A DNA stretch of 64,000 bases from Candidatus Heimdallarchaeota archaeon (lineage in GTDB: Archaea; Asgardarchaeota; Heimdallarchaeia; Heimdallarchaeales; Kariarchaeaceae). Below, piece after piece: positions 54,659-63,732 of the stretch. A program made the position numbers and the translations under genes. Under the pieces are notes generated by a model. The model searched no databases, was not told the origin of the DNA, and was given only the letters and a program-made list of their open reading frames with translations. The stretch is taken from contig WAMJ01000037.1 of the NCBI GenBank assembly GCA_015522385.1, positions 84,435 through 148,434 of the forward strand, written 5' to 3'. Numbering within the stretch: position 1 is the first letter of the stretch; every line of letters begins with the position of its first letter.

Positions 54659-55498
54659 ATGCCAGAGGGACCCGAGGTTGAGACCGTCAGACATGGACTA
54701 CTCCGAGCTGTTGGACAGGGTGTGGAGGACATCTATGTCGCCAATCACAAGAAGTACAATGAACACCGGGAAAAGCTGATCTCGCTGGTCGGCAGCGTCA
54801 TGGAGTCAGTGGAGCGATACGGGAAGATGATGGTCTTCAGCTTCAGCGGAGACCGTGAGATGTATGCGCTGAACCACTTGGGGATGACCGGGATCTGGCG
54901 GATCCATCGTGCGGGTGAGGAAGTCGAGCGGGAGAGGCACCTTAAGCTGATCATCACCACCGCGGAGTACCAGCTCCACTTCGTCGACAGCAGGACATTT
55001 GGGTACTTCATCCCGCTCTCCACAAGGGAGGAAGTGGAGAGTACACCGTACATCAGGAAGCTGGGGCCCGACATCCTCGACGAGGAGTTCGACGTAGACG
55101 AGTTCATTAGGAGGGCGAGGGGAAAGTACGGCAGGAGACGAAAAGATATTGGGAGCGTGCTCTTGGAGAGCTCAGTGGTCAGTGGTTGTGGAAACATCTA
55201 CAAGAGCGAGTCGTTGTTCAGGGCAGGTATTGATCCAAGAAGAGGAGTAAACACGCTAAGTGACCACGAGCTACGGAGGATAGCTAACCACCTATGTGAT
55301 GTAGGACAGGAGGCTCTGCGAAGTGGGGGATCGACACTGCGTGACTTCTCGAATGTCGAGGGCTACGACGGGCTGATGCAGAACAGCTTTAGAGTCTACG
55401 GCCGTGGTGGTGAACCCTGCGAGGTCTGTGGGACGCTCATCGAGGTTGCCAAGCTCTCAGGGCGGAGCACGTTCTTCTGCCCTCGATGTCAAGTGTAG
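54659..55498 (+). CDS. mutM: Formamidopyrimidine-DNA glycosylase (Fpg/MutM)
   Basis: Bifunctional DNA repair enzyme removing oxidised purines. 279 residues: N-terminal PEGPEVETV (Pro2 nucleophile, Glu3), KMMVF with the beta-turn Lys, HLGMTG, helix-2-turn-helix with SGCGNIYKSESLF, and C-terminal zinc finger CEVC...CPRC preceded by QNSFRVYGRGGEPC. All catalytic residues present. The Fpg family is mostly bacterial; presence in an archaeon points to transfer (inference). Confidence 0.95.
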   Translation: MPEGPEVETVRHGLLRAVGQGVEDIYVANHKKYNEHREKLISLVGSVMESVERYGKMMVFSFSGDREMYALNHLGMTGIWRIHRAGEEVERERHLKLIITTAEYQLHFVDSRTFGYFIPLSTREEVESTPYIRKLGPDILDEEFDVDEFIRRARGKYGRRRKDIGSVLLESSVVSGCGNIYKSESLFRAGIDPRRGVNTLSDHELRRIANHLCDVGQEALRSGGSTLRDFSNVEGYDGLMQNSFRVYGRGGEPCEVCGTLIEVAKLSGRSTFFCPRCQV

Positions 55499-55657
55499 TG
55501 CCTTTGTGGAATATGCAGTCATGGGGATGAGCAGACGACCCCTTAATCCAGAAGTTAAGTTATTTCTTCATTGTGGCCCTTATGGGATTTCCGAAGAAGA
55601 CGTCCCATCCTCGTTAATGCATGAGATGATCAAGGGTTAGAATTGAGTTTGGTGTGG

Positions 55658-56113
55658 TCAGTCGACCTTGAGGCTGTCACCCCAGGGCTTGAGCTTGGAG
55701 ATGTTCTCGATGTCTACTGGATCCCTCGTCTTGAATGCCTTCCGTGCTCTCTCTGCCTCCTCGTCATTGAGGTCAAATATTGGTCTCTTCAGTATTCTTG
55801 CTTCGTTGATGACCAAGTAGTAGAAGATCAAGATGTTCACCACTTCGATGTAGATCACGTAGCTGAAACCCCACCATGGGGGGAAAAGAATATTGAAGAT
55901 GAACAAGATGATGACGGCAAGCAGGTGGAGGTTTAGCCCTACGTAGTACCTCTCTTTTGTCTGGTGCCATGCGATGATCATTAGCACGGCTGGAAGGAGG
56001 TAGACCCCAAGTGCGCCCGTGAGGAAGAACACTGCCACGATGGTGGCGATGAGATGAATACGTACATAGAGGTAATAGTAACTCCTCGAGTCGAATGTGA
56101 CCATTAAGTTCAT
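55658..56113 (-). CDS. Four-TM membrane protein
   Basis: 151 residues from the ATG at 56113: MNLMVTFDSRSYYYLYVRIH, four TM helices in close succession and a C-terminal charged tail (DLNDEEAERARKAFKTRDPVDIENISKLKPWG). Unrecognised; TATA-like AATTATTAATAT about 20-26 nt upstream supports the short start. Confidence 0.6.
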   Translation of the reverse strand: MNLMVTFDSRSYYYLYVRIHLIATIVAVFFLTGALGVYLLPAVLMIIAWHQTKERYYVGLNLHLLAVIILFIFNILFPPWWGFSYVIYIEVVNILIFYYLVINEARILKRPIFDLNDEEAERARKAFKTRDPVDIENISKLKPWGDSLKVD

Positions 56114-56226
56114 TCCATTTGAGATATTAATAATTATTGGGACTAATCCGTAGGGAAAAGCAGACAAATGAATTTTTCAGTCTCAGATGAACTTTTATTA
56201 ATACCCGAGAGGATTCACCTTATAGA

Positions 56227-57174
56227 ATGCCTCGCAGTAGCTATGATTCCATACGGGGAAACAAGATTATTGACAATCCCCTGATCAAGTTCCTCAATGG
56301 GATCAAGCTGGAGACCTTCGTGCTTTTCGTAGCGTTCACCTTCATCTTCACGATGAAGTTCACGTTGCTGCTGCTCTGGGGGTGGTTCGGACCCCCACTT
56401 GCGTACCCCTCCATCAGCTACTCGGTAGAGGGTCAGAACTTGCGAGGGACCGGGATTGACACCGACGGGGACGGTCTTCCCGATGTCATCGAGATGGCAC
56501 CGAGAGGAGCTATAGTCGTCAACGAAGAGGGCAGACGGGTAGGGACTGGAACAGGAACAGATCCCCTGAATCCAGACACAGACGGTGACTTCTTCCCAGA
56601 TGGTCTCGAGGATTCGATCGGTGCAGATCCCCTCTCGTGGATCTATCCAGGTTTCGTCTGGATTTTCTGGACAGCTCTCATCATTGTAGTCATCTACGTC
56701 CTCTTTTTCCGCAAGGTGGACAGGACGAAGCAATATATCAAGAACGAGGAGATGATCTCGGGATCCACAGTGAAGAGCGGGCAGAAATTCGCATACTCTA
56801 TGCCCCAGATCCCCATCAGAAGTGTAGGGAAGAGCCGTTCGGTCAAGGACATCTATAGCTTTAGATCCTCGCTTGCCTCGAACATCTTCGAGATAGACGA
56901 CAATACGGCACTGGGCTACGCAATGCACAAGAAGAGATCGAACTGGTTAAGGTTTGCTGGATCCGTCTTCCTCACTATCGTGTTCACAGCATGGGCCATC
57001 ATGGACTCCACAGACAAGGTTGTGAACGACAAGTACGACTCCTATGACATTGACAAACTGATAGGTGCGGGCGTGAAAGCCGTGTTTGCATTCGTCTCAC
57101 TTCTGTCCGCGATATTCTTCTACAGGAGGTACGACCGGAGTGACCGAAGATCCCGTAACCTTCTTGAGGAATGA
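56227..57174 (+). CDS. Membrane protein with thrombospondin type 3-like Ca2+ loops
   Basis: 315 residues: TM1 (~29-62), an exposed loop with two Asp-rich calcium motifs (DTDGDGLPDVIE and DPLNPDTDGDFFPDGLED) in thrombospondin type 3 spacing, TM2 (~143-165), a long cytosolic linker, and two further TM helices near the C-terminus ending in a basic tail. Probably a calcium-stabilised surface module; no family recognised. Confidence 0.7.
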   Translation: MPRSSYDSIRGNKIIDNPLIKFLNGIKLETFVLFVAFTFIFTMKFTLLLLWGWFGPPLAYPSISYSVEGQNLRGTGIDTDGDGLPDVIEMAPRGAIVVNEEGRRVGTGTGTDPLNPDTDGDFFPDGLEDSIGADPLSWIYPGFVWIFWTALIIVVIYVLFFRKVDRTKQYIKNEEMISGSTVKSGQKFAYSMPQIPIRSVGKSRSVKDIYSFRSSLASNIFEIDDNTALGYAMHKKRSNWLRFAGSVFLTIVFTAWAIMDSTDKVVNDKYDSYDIDKLIGAGVKAVFAFVSLLSAIFFYRRYDRSDRRSRNLLEE

Positions 57175-57233
57175 CGATAGTCTATTGGGAGAAAATACGA
57201 TCTCGAGTATCGTGAGAGAAATGTCTCGGGTTG

Positions 57234-59972
57234 TCACAGCACAGGCGTGATTCTAAATTCAGAGACTCTTTCATCTCCGTCATATATCTCCATCACCAGC
57301 TCACCTCTGCGGTCAATGCCCACGAAGAGCCTGACGTCCTGAAGTGACCTGACGTCTTGAACAATTGGGAAGGGAATGAGCCTGTCCATGATGAACATTC
57401 CGCTGTTGTCTTCGTCGAGGTCGGTTAGCTCGTCATCCATGAGTGGAGTGCGCTTAGGAGGGTACTGTACAGGGCGGCGTAGCCATGGATCCAGCACGAC
57501 ATTCCCTCCTCTCTTCTCGATGCGGAACTGCTTCTTCTCAGCCCTGATGATGCTCCCTCGCTGCCAGAGGAAATTGAGTTCCATCCCCACCTTGTTGTTC
57601 GTCCTCAGCAGTATGTCATTCTCCAGACGGGAGGTCACCTCTTGGTCGTCGAGGAGGAGCCCCATACCGCGTGTCACGGCGAATTCGCTGTCCTCGTAGA
57701 CTATGTTTACCTTTTTCTCGAACAGCTCGTAGAGATACTTGGAGAATAGGGGCCAGTTATTTCCCCCCCCGGAGAGGAGGAGTGTCTTGATCTTCTTCTT
57801 TGGCATACCTCGCTTGGACGCCATGGAGATGGCGTTGTTAATACCATCTTCAAGGAGGGTGTAGTATTCGGTCATCTTCAGGAACGAATCAACCCCTGTG
57901 CCCTCCTCTTCCCCGAGGGTAAAGACGATCGGATCCCTCCTGCTGTTCTCCAGTTTGGTCTCGAAGTTCTCCACGAGATCGACCTTGACACCCTCACAAA
58001 TGGATTCCATATTCTCTTTGAAGATACCCTCGCCCCAGTTCATCGTGATGATCTGCTCGATGAGCTTGTTGATAATGTTGGAACCCTCTTCCACGAATCG
58101 TTTGCAGACGATCTTGAGTGGGGCCTGAGTGTCCATCAAGAGCTGATCTATGTTCCTCTTACGGCTCTTGTTCTTCGGGATATCAGCTACGGTGATGGTG
58201 GTGTGGGTGTCACCGATGTCGAGGATGAGTGTACCTAGTGAAGTCTTGTACCACCTGTAGCTATAGGTCAGTATGGCTGTTGTGTCCTCGAATCCGTAGA
58301 CCTGTTCGAAGCCAAGATCCTCGATGATTGTACGGAGCCACGTCCTGTAGCTTATGCTGGAGAGCTCGGGATATGAGAACCCTACTCGTTCGGGTCTGTA
58401 TCCTAGCTCCTCGATGAATCTCCCTATGATTGTCCTGAGGTAATCGGTACCAGCGAGATCCGCGGATATCGTCTGGTTCAGTGCACGTACCGTATATGTA
58501 CTAGAAGAGAGGATGTGCCTCTTTATCTCCCTGAAGGTCTGGACAGAGGATTGGTAGCCACTTGAGATCACATCATCCGCGACAGAGAATTCAGTGGGAC
58601 TTGTGTAGTGAATGAGGCTGGGATACGTCTTCTCTACCAATTCGTGTCCACATGTTGAGGGGAGGATCGCTACCTTGGTGTCAATGTTCCCGAAATCGAT
58701 TGCGAGTGCGCAACAGCTGCGTTTCTCAAGAGGAGGGAATTCTGAAGGTTGCTTCAGGTCGGTCAGTGTGAAGCTTCTGCCGAGGTGGAGGTCAATGAGG
58801 AGCTCAATTCCCTCGAAGACCGAGATAAGTTCCTGTGGGCAGTGCTGTTTAAGTTCGAGGATATTGTCCAGCGCAACCTCCATCGTGTTGTTGATCGAGA
58901 GGACAAACATTGAGAGGATATCGAGGTCTACTGCATACGTAGCTCTGTAGCTCCTGATGGAGAAATAGGTTCCATCCTCATCAATGTAGAAGCTGTCGAT
59001 ACTCTCGCAGGGTATTATGAACTCCACGATAAGCACGCCGTTGTGGTTATACATTGGTACGTGGAGGCTCTCGGTGAAGAGTGAATAGCGGATGTTCTCC
59101 TCGTAGATGTGGATCCCTAGATCAGGATTGGAGAGCAGATTCCTACCACGTCCGATAAACTCCGCGTTCTCTAACCGGTCTGGTCGAGTGTACAACTCGG
59201 GATTGATGTAGAAGTGGAATGACCTACCCCTCAGTTCCTCTGCCTTGAGCTTTCTGTATGTCCGGGTCTTTGAGTCCCTGATGGAGACAGACTGGTAGAG
59301 AATCTCAGAAACATCCTGCCACCCGTTCACACCGACAAGTTCGTTCATTGTTTCAAGGAGCTCACGGCTCCTGAGATCTCGGGGGAGGTACTTGTTCTCC
59401 TCGAACAATTTCAGGAGCTCGCAAACGTAGGGAAAGGGAAAGGTAAAGACCGATTCCCACAAGGTATCCCAGTCCCTCCGACCCACCAAGTCAATAAGGC
59501 TGAGCTTCGTCACGTCCTCCATCAATTTCCGGGATGACTTGAACTTCGTCTGCTTGAGCTTGACCACCCGTTCGACGAGCAACGATCCAAGTAGTGGATC
59601 AAGACCCTGCAGGTAGAGATCTATGTTCGCCAAGTCAGGGTCGATCTCGTCTACCTTGGTGTATTCCCCCAACATGATGTATGTGGCTACGAGCACGGGT
59701 GTCCTGATTGTGTCACGGTGTTTCTTCACGATGTCCTCGACAATCGGACGGACTGAGGGCAGCGGGTGAGTTATCCAGAGATCGAGAACCTGTTCCCTCT
59801 TGAATCGGGGAAGAAATCTACGGAGGTGGTTGAGAGCGAGATCGCGTACTGCCTTGGACTCGTGAGTGTCTATGATGTCGAAGATGGAGACCATCAGTCC
59901 CTCGTTCTTCGAACGTATCCACTCCTTGAAGAGTTCGGATAGTTCTTCTAATTCTTCTTTGCTTGGATTCAC
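57234..59972 (-). CDS. Hsp70/actin-fold ATPase fused to N-terminal HEAT-like region
   Basis: 912 residues, GTG start. Residues 1-~240 are helical repeats (HEAT-like: AVRDLALNHLRRFLPRFKRE...). A beta-rich middle (~250-400) follows, then an ASKHA ATPase: phosphate-1 ALAIDFGNIDTKVA (422-435), connect-1, phosphate-2 LILDIGDTHTTITV (582-595), adenosine-binding LLLSGGGNNWP (731-741) and connect-2 FAVTRGMGLLL. DnaK-type substrate domain is not visible. A ~100-residue C-terminal beta segment closes it. Not a standard DnaK, MreB or actin. Confidence 0.8.
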   Translation of the reverse strand: MNPSKEELEELSELFKEWIRSKNEGLMVSIFDIIDTHESKAVRDLALNHLRRFLPRFKREQVLDLWITHPLPSVRPIVEDIVKKHRDTIRTPVLVATYIMLGEYTKVDEIDPDLANIDLYLQGLDPLLGSLLVERVVKLKQTKFKSSRKLMEDVTKLSLIDLVGRRDWDTLWESVFTFPFPYVCELLKLFEENKYLPRDLRSRELLETMNELVGVNGWQDVSEILYQSVSIRDSKTRTYRKLKAEELRGRSFHFYINPELYTRPDRLENAEFIGRGRNLLSNPDLGIHIYEENIRYSLFTESLHVPMYNHNGVLIVEFIIPCESIDSFYIDEDGTYFSIRSYRATYAVDLDILSMFVLSINNTMEVALDNILELKQHCPQELISVFEGIELLIDLHLGRSFTLTDLKQPSEFPPLEKRSCCALAIDFGNIDTKVAILPSTCGHELVEKTYPSLIHYTSPTEFSVADDVISSGYQSSVQTFREIKRHILSSSTYTVRALNQTISADLAGTDYLRTIIGRFIEELGYRPERVGFSYPELSSISYRTWLRTIIEDLGFEQVYGFEDTTAILTYSYRWYKTSLGTLILDIGDTHTTITVADIPKNKSRKRNIDQLLMDTQAPLKIVCKRFVEEGSNIINKLIEQIITMNWGEGIFKENMESICEGVKVDLVENFETKLENSRRDPIVFTLGEEEGTGVDSFLKMTEYYTLLEDGINNAISMASKRGMPKKKIKTLLLSGGGNNWPLFSKYLYELFEKKVNIVYEDSEFAVTRGMGLLLDDQEVTSRLENDILLRTNNKVGMELNFLWQRGSIIRAEKKQFRIEKRGGNVVLDPWLRRPVQYPPKRTPLMDDELTDLDEDNSGMFIMDRLIPFPIVQDVRSLQDVRLFVGIDRRGELVMEIYDGDERVSEFRITPVL

Positions 59973-60116
59973 CAGATATTTGCTGACAAGTAGGTTGTAG
60001 GCTTGATTTATGTTCTCGATGTAAACCGCACTCCGTATAGCTTAGAGAAAATAAATGTTCTCAGTACCACATGGAACTATCCTGCCTATAAGCACATCGG
60101 TAAGACATCGCAGATC

Positions 60117-60749
60117 CTAGTGTCCGCTATAGCGCTTTCTCTTCTCGATAGTTTCCAATCTCTTGAGAATCTCCTTGCGGCTGAGCTTCGATGTCTGGGT
60201 GTATCCATCTAAAAGGGCGGACCACGCAGTGTCCACGATGTGGGAATGTGTGCTGAGCAACGTGCGGTACAAGACCAGAAGATCAACGCCTTTGTCCTCA
60301 AGAGATGAGGAAAATTTTGCCAACCCGAAGTCTATGAGAAAGACCTCACCCTTCTTGATGATGACGTTTGATGTCGTCAGATCCCCATGGACGATATCAA
60401 GGTTGTGGAGATTCCCCACCTGCTTCCCCAGCTCTAGGAAAAGCTCCTTGACAGTTGGGGAGTCCACATGCTCCTTGAGGGGTTTCCCGTCGATGTAGTC
60501 CATCACGATTGAGAAGGAAGTATAATCCACGAGTCTGACCGTAGGGACGTTTATATCGTTCAATAGTGCGGTCGCTAGGACATTCGATTCTGTCTGTGTC
60601 CTCTTCTGATTGAGCGACAGATCGAGTTGGGGATTCCGGTAGGACTTCTTCTTTCTACGCTTGAGCACGCAGGGAATGTCCATATACTGGATCTTGAAAA
60701 GCTCTGCCTCGGCTGCTCTTGACATGAACTCAAGATTCTCGAATTCCAC
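60117..60749 (-). CDS. bud32: KEOPS complex atypical kinase/ATPase Bud32
   Basis: 210 residues. Bud32 signature set: RAAEAELFK, KSYRNPQLDLSLNQKRTQTE (Lys/Arg-Tyr-Arg and the Glu of helix C), catalytic loop HGDLTTSNVII, DFGLA, EDKGVDLLVLYRTLLSTHS, C-terminal basic KRKR. Supports Kae1 in tRNA t6A37 synthesis. Not fused to Kae1, and Kae1 is not in the window. GTG start with TATA box 26 nt upstream, hence leaderless. Confidence 0.93.
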   Translation of the reverse strand: MEFENLEFMSRAAEAELFKIQYMDIPCVLKRRKKKSYRNPQLDLSLNQKRTQTESNVLATALLNDINVPTVRLVDYTSFSIVMDYIDGKPLKEHVDSPTVKELFLELGKQVGNLHNLDIVHGDLTTSNVIIKKGEVFLIDFGLAKFSSSLEDKGVDLLVLYRTLLSTHSHIVDTAWSALLDGYTQTSKLSRKEILKRLETIEKRKRYSGH

Positions 60750-60769
60750 GATTTCATAGGAGAAGAGAA

Positions 60770-60778
60770 GATATATAA
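60770..60778 (-). promoter_or_regulatory. TATA box of bud32
   Basis: TTATATATC on the minus strand, centre 26 nt before the GTG at 60749. Confidence 0.6.
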
Positions 60779-60784
60779 CCTGTG

Positions 60785-61483
60785 CTATCTGGTGATACGA
60801 TGGATTCGATTGGACTCCTCAATGACTGATTCCTCTTCCTTACCAGGGATACCCAGCATTTTGGGTACGGCATAGATGACAAGTATAGCAAGCGATAGGA
60901 TCTGGAATATATCCAAGATCACCGATTCCATAAAGAGGTAGCTTACAGAGTAGCCCATAAGTACGATGGTGGTGGTGGTGCTAACAAGATTGGTGTTCCA
61001 TTCAACTCGATCCTTGAGGTACCTGTAGTTGTTGTACGCAAGATCTGCAGAGATCAGATGATCGCTGTCGGCGAGGAACTTACGATGGGCCCAGTTGGCC
61101 CTCTTCATGAATAGTTTGAGGTTGTCCGTGTACATCAGTGCGGCGGTGTAGACAATTAGCATGAGGGTGATGTTCACCCCAGAGAGGAAGGTAGTGAACA
61201 GCCCACCTATCGTCCAATATTTGTAAAGTTCATTCACCCTTCCATCCACCTGCTCCATAATCGATTCCGAGAGGAGATAACTTAGGAATAGAAAGACCAA
61301 TCCTCCAAAAAATAGGAGGAGATCAAGTTTGAAGATGAGGTCAAGAACTCCCTTGAATACCAATCCAATTCCAGATGCAAGCCCCATAACCAAGGAACCA
61401 ACAAAAATCTCAATCTTCATTTTGTCGAGGAGCTTTCGGTACTGCATGATTAGTTCGGATTCTTCGTCAATGTAGTGGCTCAT
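60785..61483 (-). CDS. Four-TM membrane protein of MoxR-DUF58 operon
   Basis: 232 residues with two pairs of TM helices separated by a helical cytosolic region (NLKLFMKRANWAHRKFLADSDHLISADLAYNNY). ATG at 61483, eight nt after GGAGG and two nt past the DUF58 stop; an in-frame TTG two codons earlier is too near the ribosome site. Position suggests a membrane partner of the MoxR/DUF58 system. Confidence 0.7.
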   Translation of the reverse strand: MSHYIDEESELIMQYRKLLDKMKIEIFVGSLVMGLASGIGLVFKGVLDLIFKLDLLLFFGGLVFLFLSYLLSESIMEQVDGRVNELYKYWTIGGLFTTFLSGVNITLMLIVYTAALMYTDNLKLFMKRANWAHRKFLADSDHLISADLAYNNYRYLKDRVEWNTNLVSTTTTIVLMGYSVSYLFMESVILDIFQILSLAILVIYAVPKMLGIPGKEEESVIEESNRIHRITR

Positions 61484-61485
61484 TC

Positions 61486-62772
61486 TCAAAACCTCCCTTG
61501 GATCTTCACAGACTTATTCAGTCCGAGGATTGGATTCCAGTACCTTACCTTGACCCCCTTCCGGATGATCTTATCCGTGGTAATCATACGGTTGAAATAA
61601 AAGAGGCTAGAAATGACAGACTGCCCGGTCTTACCTTCACCGTGTACATTGTACAATCGGGTAAAATCTGGGGTGAAAATTGTTGTATTTCCGACCAGGG
61701 GGAAAGTGTCGACAAGGACATCTACAAGGTTCTTGTCGGACATGGAACTAAAGATTATTACCTCGTTATCCGACTGCAATTTGTTCACGATATTGTCCAG
61801 TCTCTTCCTAAACAACTGTCTGTTATCAATTTTCCCCACCTGCACATTTGTCAGCAGGTGAGAAATTCCCACCATCTTCTTCCTACTACTTGTCGGTGGG
61901 AAGTATGTCACGTACTTCCCTAGAGTGATAATACCGACCTTACAAGAGGATGTAAGCAGATACTCCGTCAGTCCGAGAGCCACTTCGATGCTCCTTTCGA
62001 GAACCTCGGAGGACTCGTCAGCGATATCGAGAACAATCAGCACCTTTGTCGATCTCTGGAGGGCGAACTCATTGACCTGCAGTTTCCCTAATTTTGCAGT
62101 GGCTTTCCAGTTGACCCATTTCATAGGATCATTGGAGTAGTAATCCCTAATCCCACTGAAACTCCAGCCCTCTCCGTTCAACTTGGATGGGAAAGGACCG
62201 CCAATTGCCCTCAGGTGCTTGACGAGCGTGGGATATGCACTGACATCCGCAGGGAGAGGAATAATTGTGAAATGGTTAACAAGATTTACTTGGTCAACGT
62301 AAGTGTAGACCTCATTCTTCGAGTGGTACATCATGTTTATAGGTCCTATCTCGTACTTCCCTCTGATGTTGAACGTGAAAGAGTACGATATCGTTGCAGA
62401 CTCCGCAGGAGGAACAAAGATGATGTTCTTGTTCGAACCCGTTATTAGGATGGAGTTCTTGGGCAACAGGTCAACTACCTCCCCTCTAAACGTACCCTCA
62501 CCCTTGTTCTCGATCACGAGTTCTACCTTAATCTCCGCGGTCTGGAAGAAGTTGTCTCCACTGACTTGCCGGGTGAATTCAAGCAGTGGGTCTTTCTCCC
62601 CTTGAGTAGAGCGGGCGTATAGATCGGTGATGATCATAATTGAGGGGATCATCCAGATGAACACCGAGGTCACCGTGTACTGTACAAAGTAGAAGTAGAT
62701 CATGATGAAGAAGGTGATGGGCACCAGCCAAATATTCCTCAATGCATTCCTGGAGATGCGCTTCGTAGCCAC
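61486..62772 (-). CDS. DUF58 protein (MoxR-associated membrane protein)
   Basis: 428 residues: two TM helices near the N-terminus (~12-48), a beta-rich middle (TAEIKVELVIENKGEGTFRG), the DUF58 signature FSGIRDYYSNDPMKWVNWKATAKLGKLQVNEF and a vWA-like domain (KVLIVLDIADESSEV). GTG start six nt after the MoxR stop. DUF58-MoxR pairs act in surface or chaperone-like maturation; exact role unknown. Confidence 0.9.
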   Translation of the reverse strand: MATKRISRNALRNIWLVPITFFIMIYFYFVQYTVTSVFIWMIPSIMIITDLYARSTQGEKDPLLEFTRQVSGDNFFQTAEIKVELVIENKGEGTFRGEVVDLLPKNSILITGSNKNIIFVPPAESATISYSFTFNIRGKYEIGPINMMYHSKNEVYTYVDQVNLVNHFTIIPLPADVSAYPTLVKHLRAIGGPFPSKLNGEGWSFSGIRDYYSNDPMKWVNWKATAKLGKLQVNEFALQRSTKVLIVLDIADESSEVLERSIEVALGLTEYLLTSSCKVGIITLGKYVTYFPPTSSRKKMVGISHLLTNVQVGKIDNRQLFRKRLDNIVNKLQSDNEVIIFSSMSDKNLVDVLVDTFPLVGNTTIFTPDFTRLYNVHGEGKTGQSVISSLFYFNRMITTDKIIRKGVKVRYWNPILGLNKSVKIQGRF

Positions 62773-62778
62773 GATACA

Positions 62779-63732
62779 TCACTCGATTCTTGGAGCAGTG
62801 ACCTTTCTCAGTATCTCACCAAGAAGGGTCTCGACAGTGACACCCGAGAGCAGATCACCCGATCTCAGAATAACTCTGTGCTTGATCGTGGAGATGAAGA
62901 CATCTTGAATATCCTGTGGGTTCACATAGTCCCTGCCATGGATAAAGGCCCATGCTTTAGACGCCTGAACGAGCCCGAGGGAACCACGGGGGCTTGCGCC
63001 TACTGCAATTTGGTTGTGTTCCCTCGTTTCCTTCACCAAGTTCACGATATAGGTCAAGATGACATCGTCAACAACAACCTTCTCGACCAGCTCCTGAAGG
63101 TGGAGGACATCCTGCAGAGAGGCTACCTCATCGAGATTGAATTCCTCCCTCTGTCGCTGTATCCTATTCCTCAGGATCTGAATCTCAGATTCGTGGGAGG
63201 GGTAGCCTACCTCGAGTTTCAGGAGGAAACGGTCGAGTTGTGCCTCGGGTAGAGCAAAAGTCCCTTCGTATTCCAAGGGGTTTTGTGTAGCGAGAACAAG
63301 GAAGGGTTCAGTTAGGGTCCGAGTGACACCGTCAACTGTCACAGTTTTCTCCTGCATAGCTTCAAGGAGTGCAGACTGAGTCTTGGGGGTTGCTCGGTTG
63401 ATCTCATCTGCTAGGAGTAAGTTGGTGAATAGAGGTCCAGGCTTAAAGACGAATTCCTGCTCTTTCATATTGAAAATGGATATACCCGTGATATCCGCAG
63501 GGAGCAGATCCGGAGTGAACTGGATACGCTTGAAATCCAGTCCCATCGCTTGAGAGAAGGCTCTCACCATCATCGTTTTTCCCAAACCTGGAACATCTTC
63601 AAAGAGGATATTCCCCTTGGCAAGAATCCCAGTCATAATCAATTTCAGAACTTCGTCTTTGCCGACAATGACCTTCTTGACTTGGGTAATGATATCGTTA
63701 ATTATCTCGTATGGATTTCTGTTGTTACTCAT
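62779..63732 (-). CDS. MoxR-family AAA+ ATPase
   Basis: 317 residues: Walker A EDVPGLGKTMM, Walker B LLLADEINRATPKTQSALLEAMQE, sensor ATQNPLEYEGTFALPEAQLDRF, lid ASPRGSLGLVQASKAWA. ATG at 63732 has GGAGTGA five nt upstream; the GTG at 63741 overlaps that site. The gene starts 8 nt inside the preceding reading, marking an operon with DUF58 and the membrane protein. Confidence 0.95.
   Translation of the reverse strand: MSNNRNPYEIINDIITQVKKVIVGKDEVLKLIMTGILAKGNILFEDVPGLGKTMMVRAFSQAMGLDFKRIQFTPDLLPADITGISIFNMKEQEFVFKPGPLFTNLLLADEINRATPKTQSALLEAMQEKTVTVDGVTRTLTEPFLVLATQNPLEYEGTFALPEAQLDRFLLKLEVGYPSHESEIQILRNRIQRQREEFNLDEVASLQDVLHLQELVEKVVVDDVILTYIVNLVKETREHNQIAVGASPRGSLGLVQASKAWAFIHGRDYVNPQDIQDVFISTIKHRVILRSGDLLSGVTVETLLGEILRKVTAPRIE

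Noticed and set aside
62878..63252. Plus-strand reading opposite moxR
   Set aside because: Shadow of the MoxR coding sequence.
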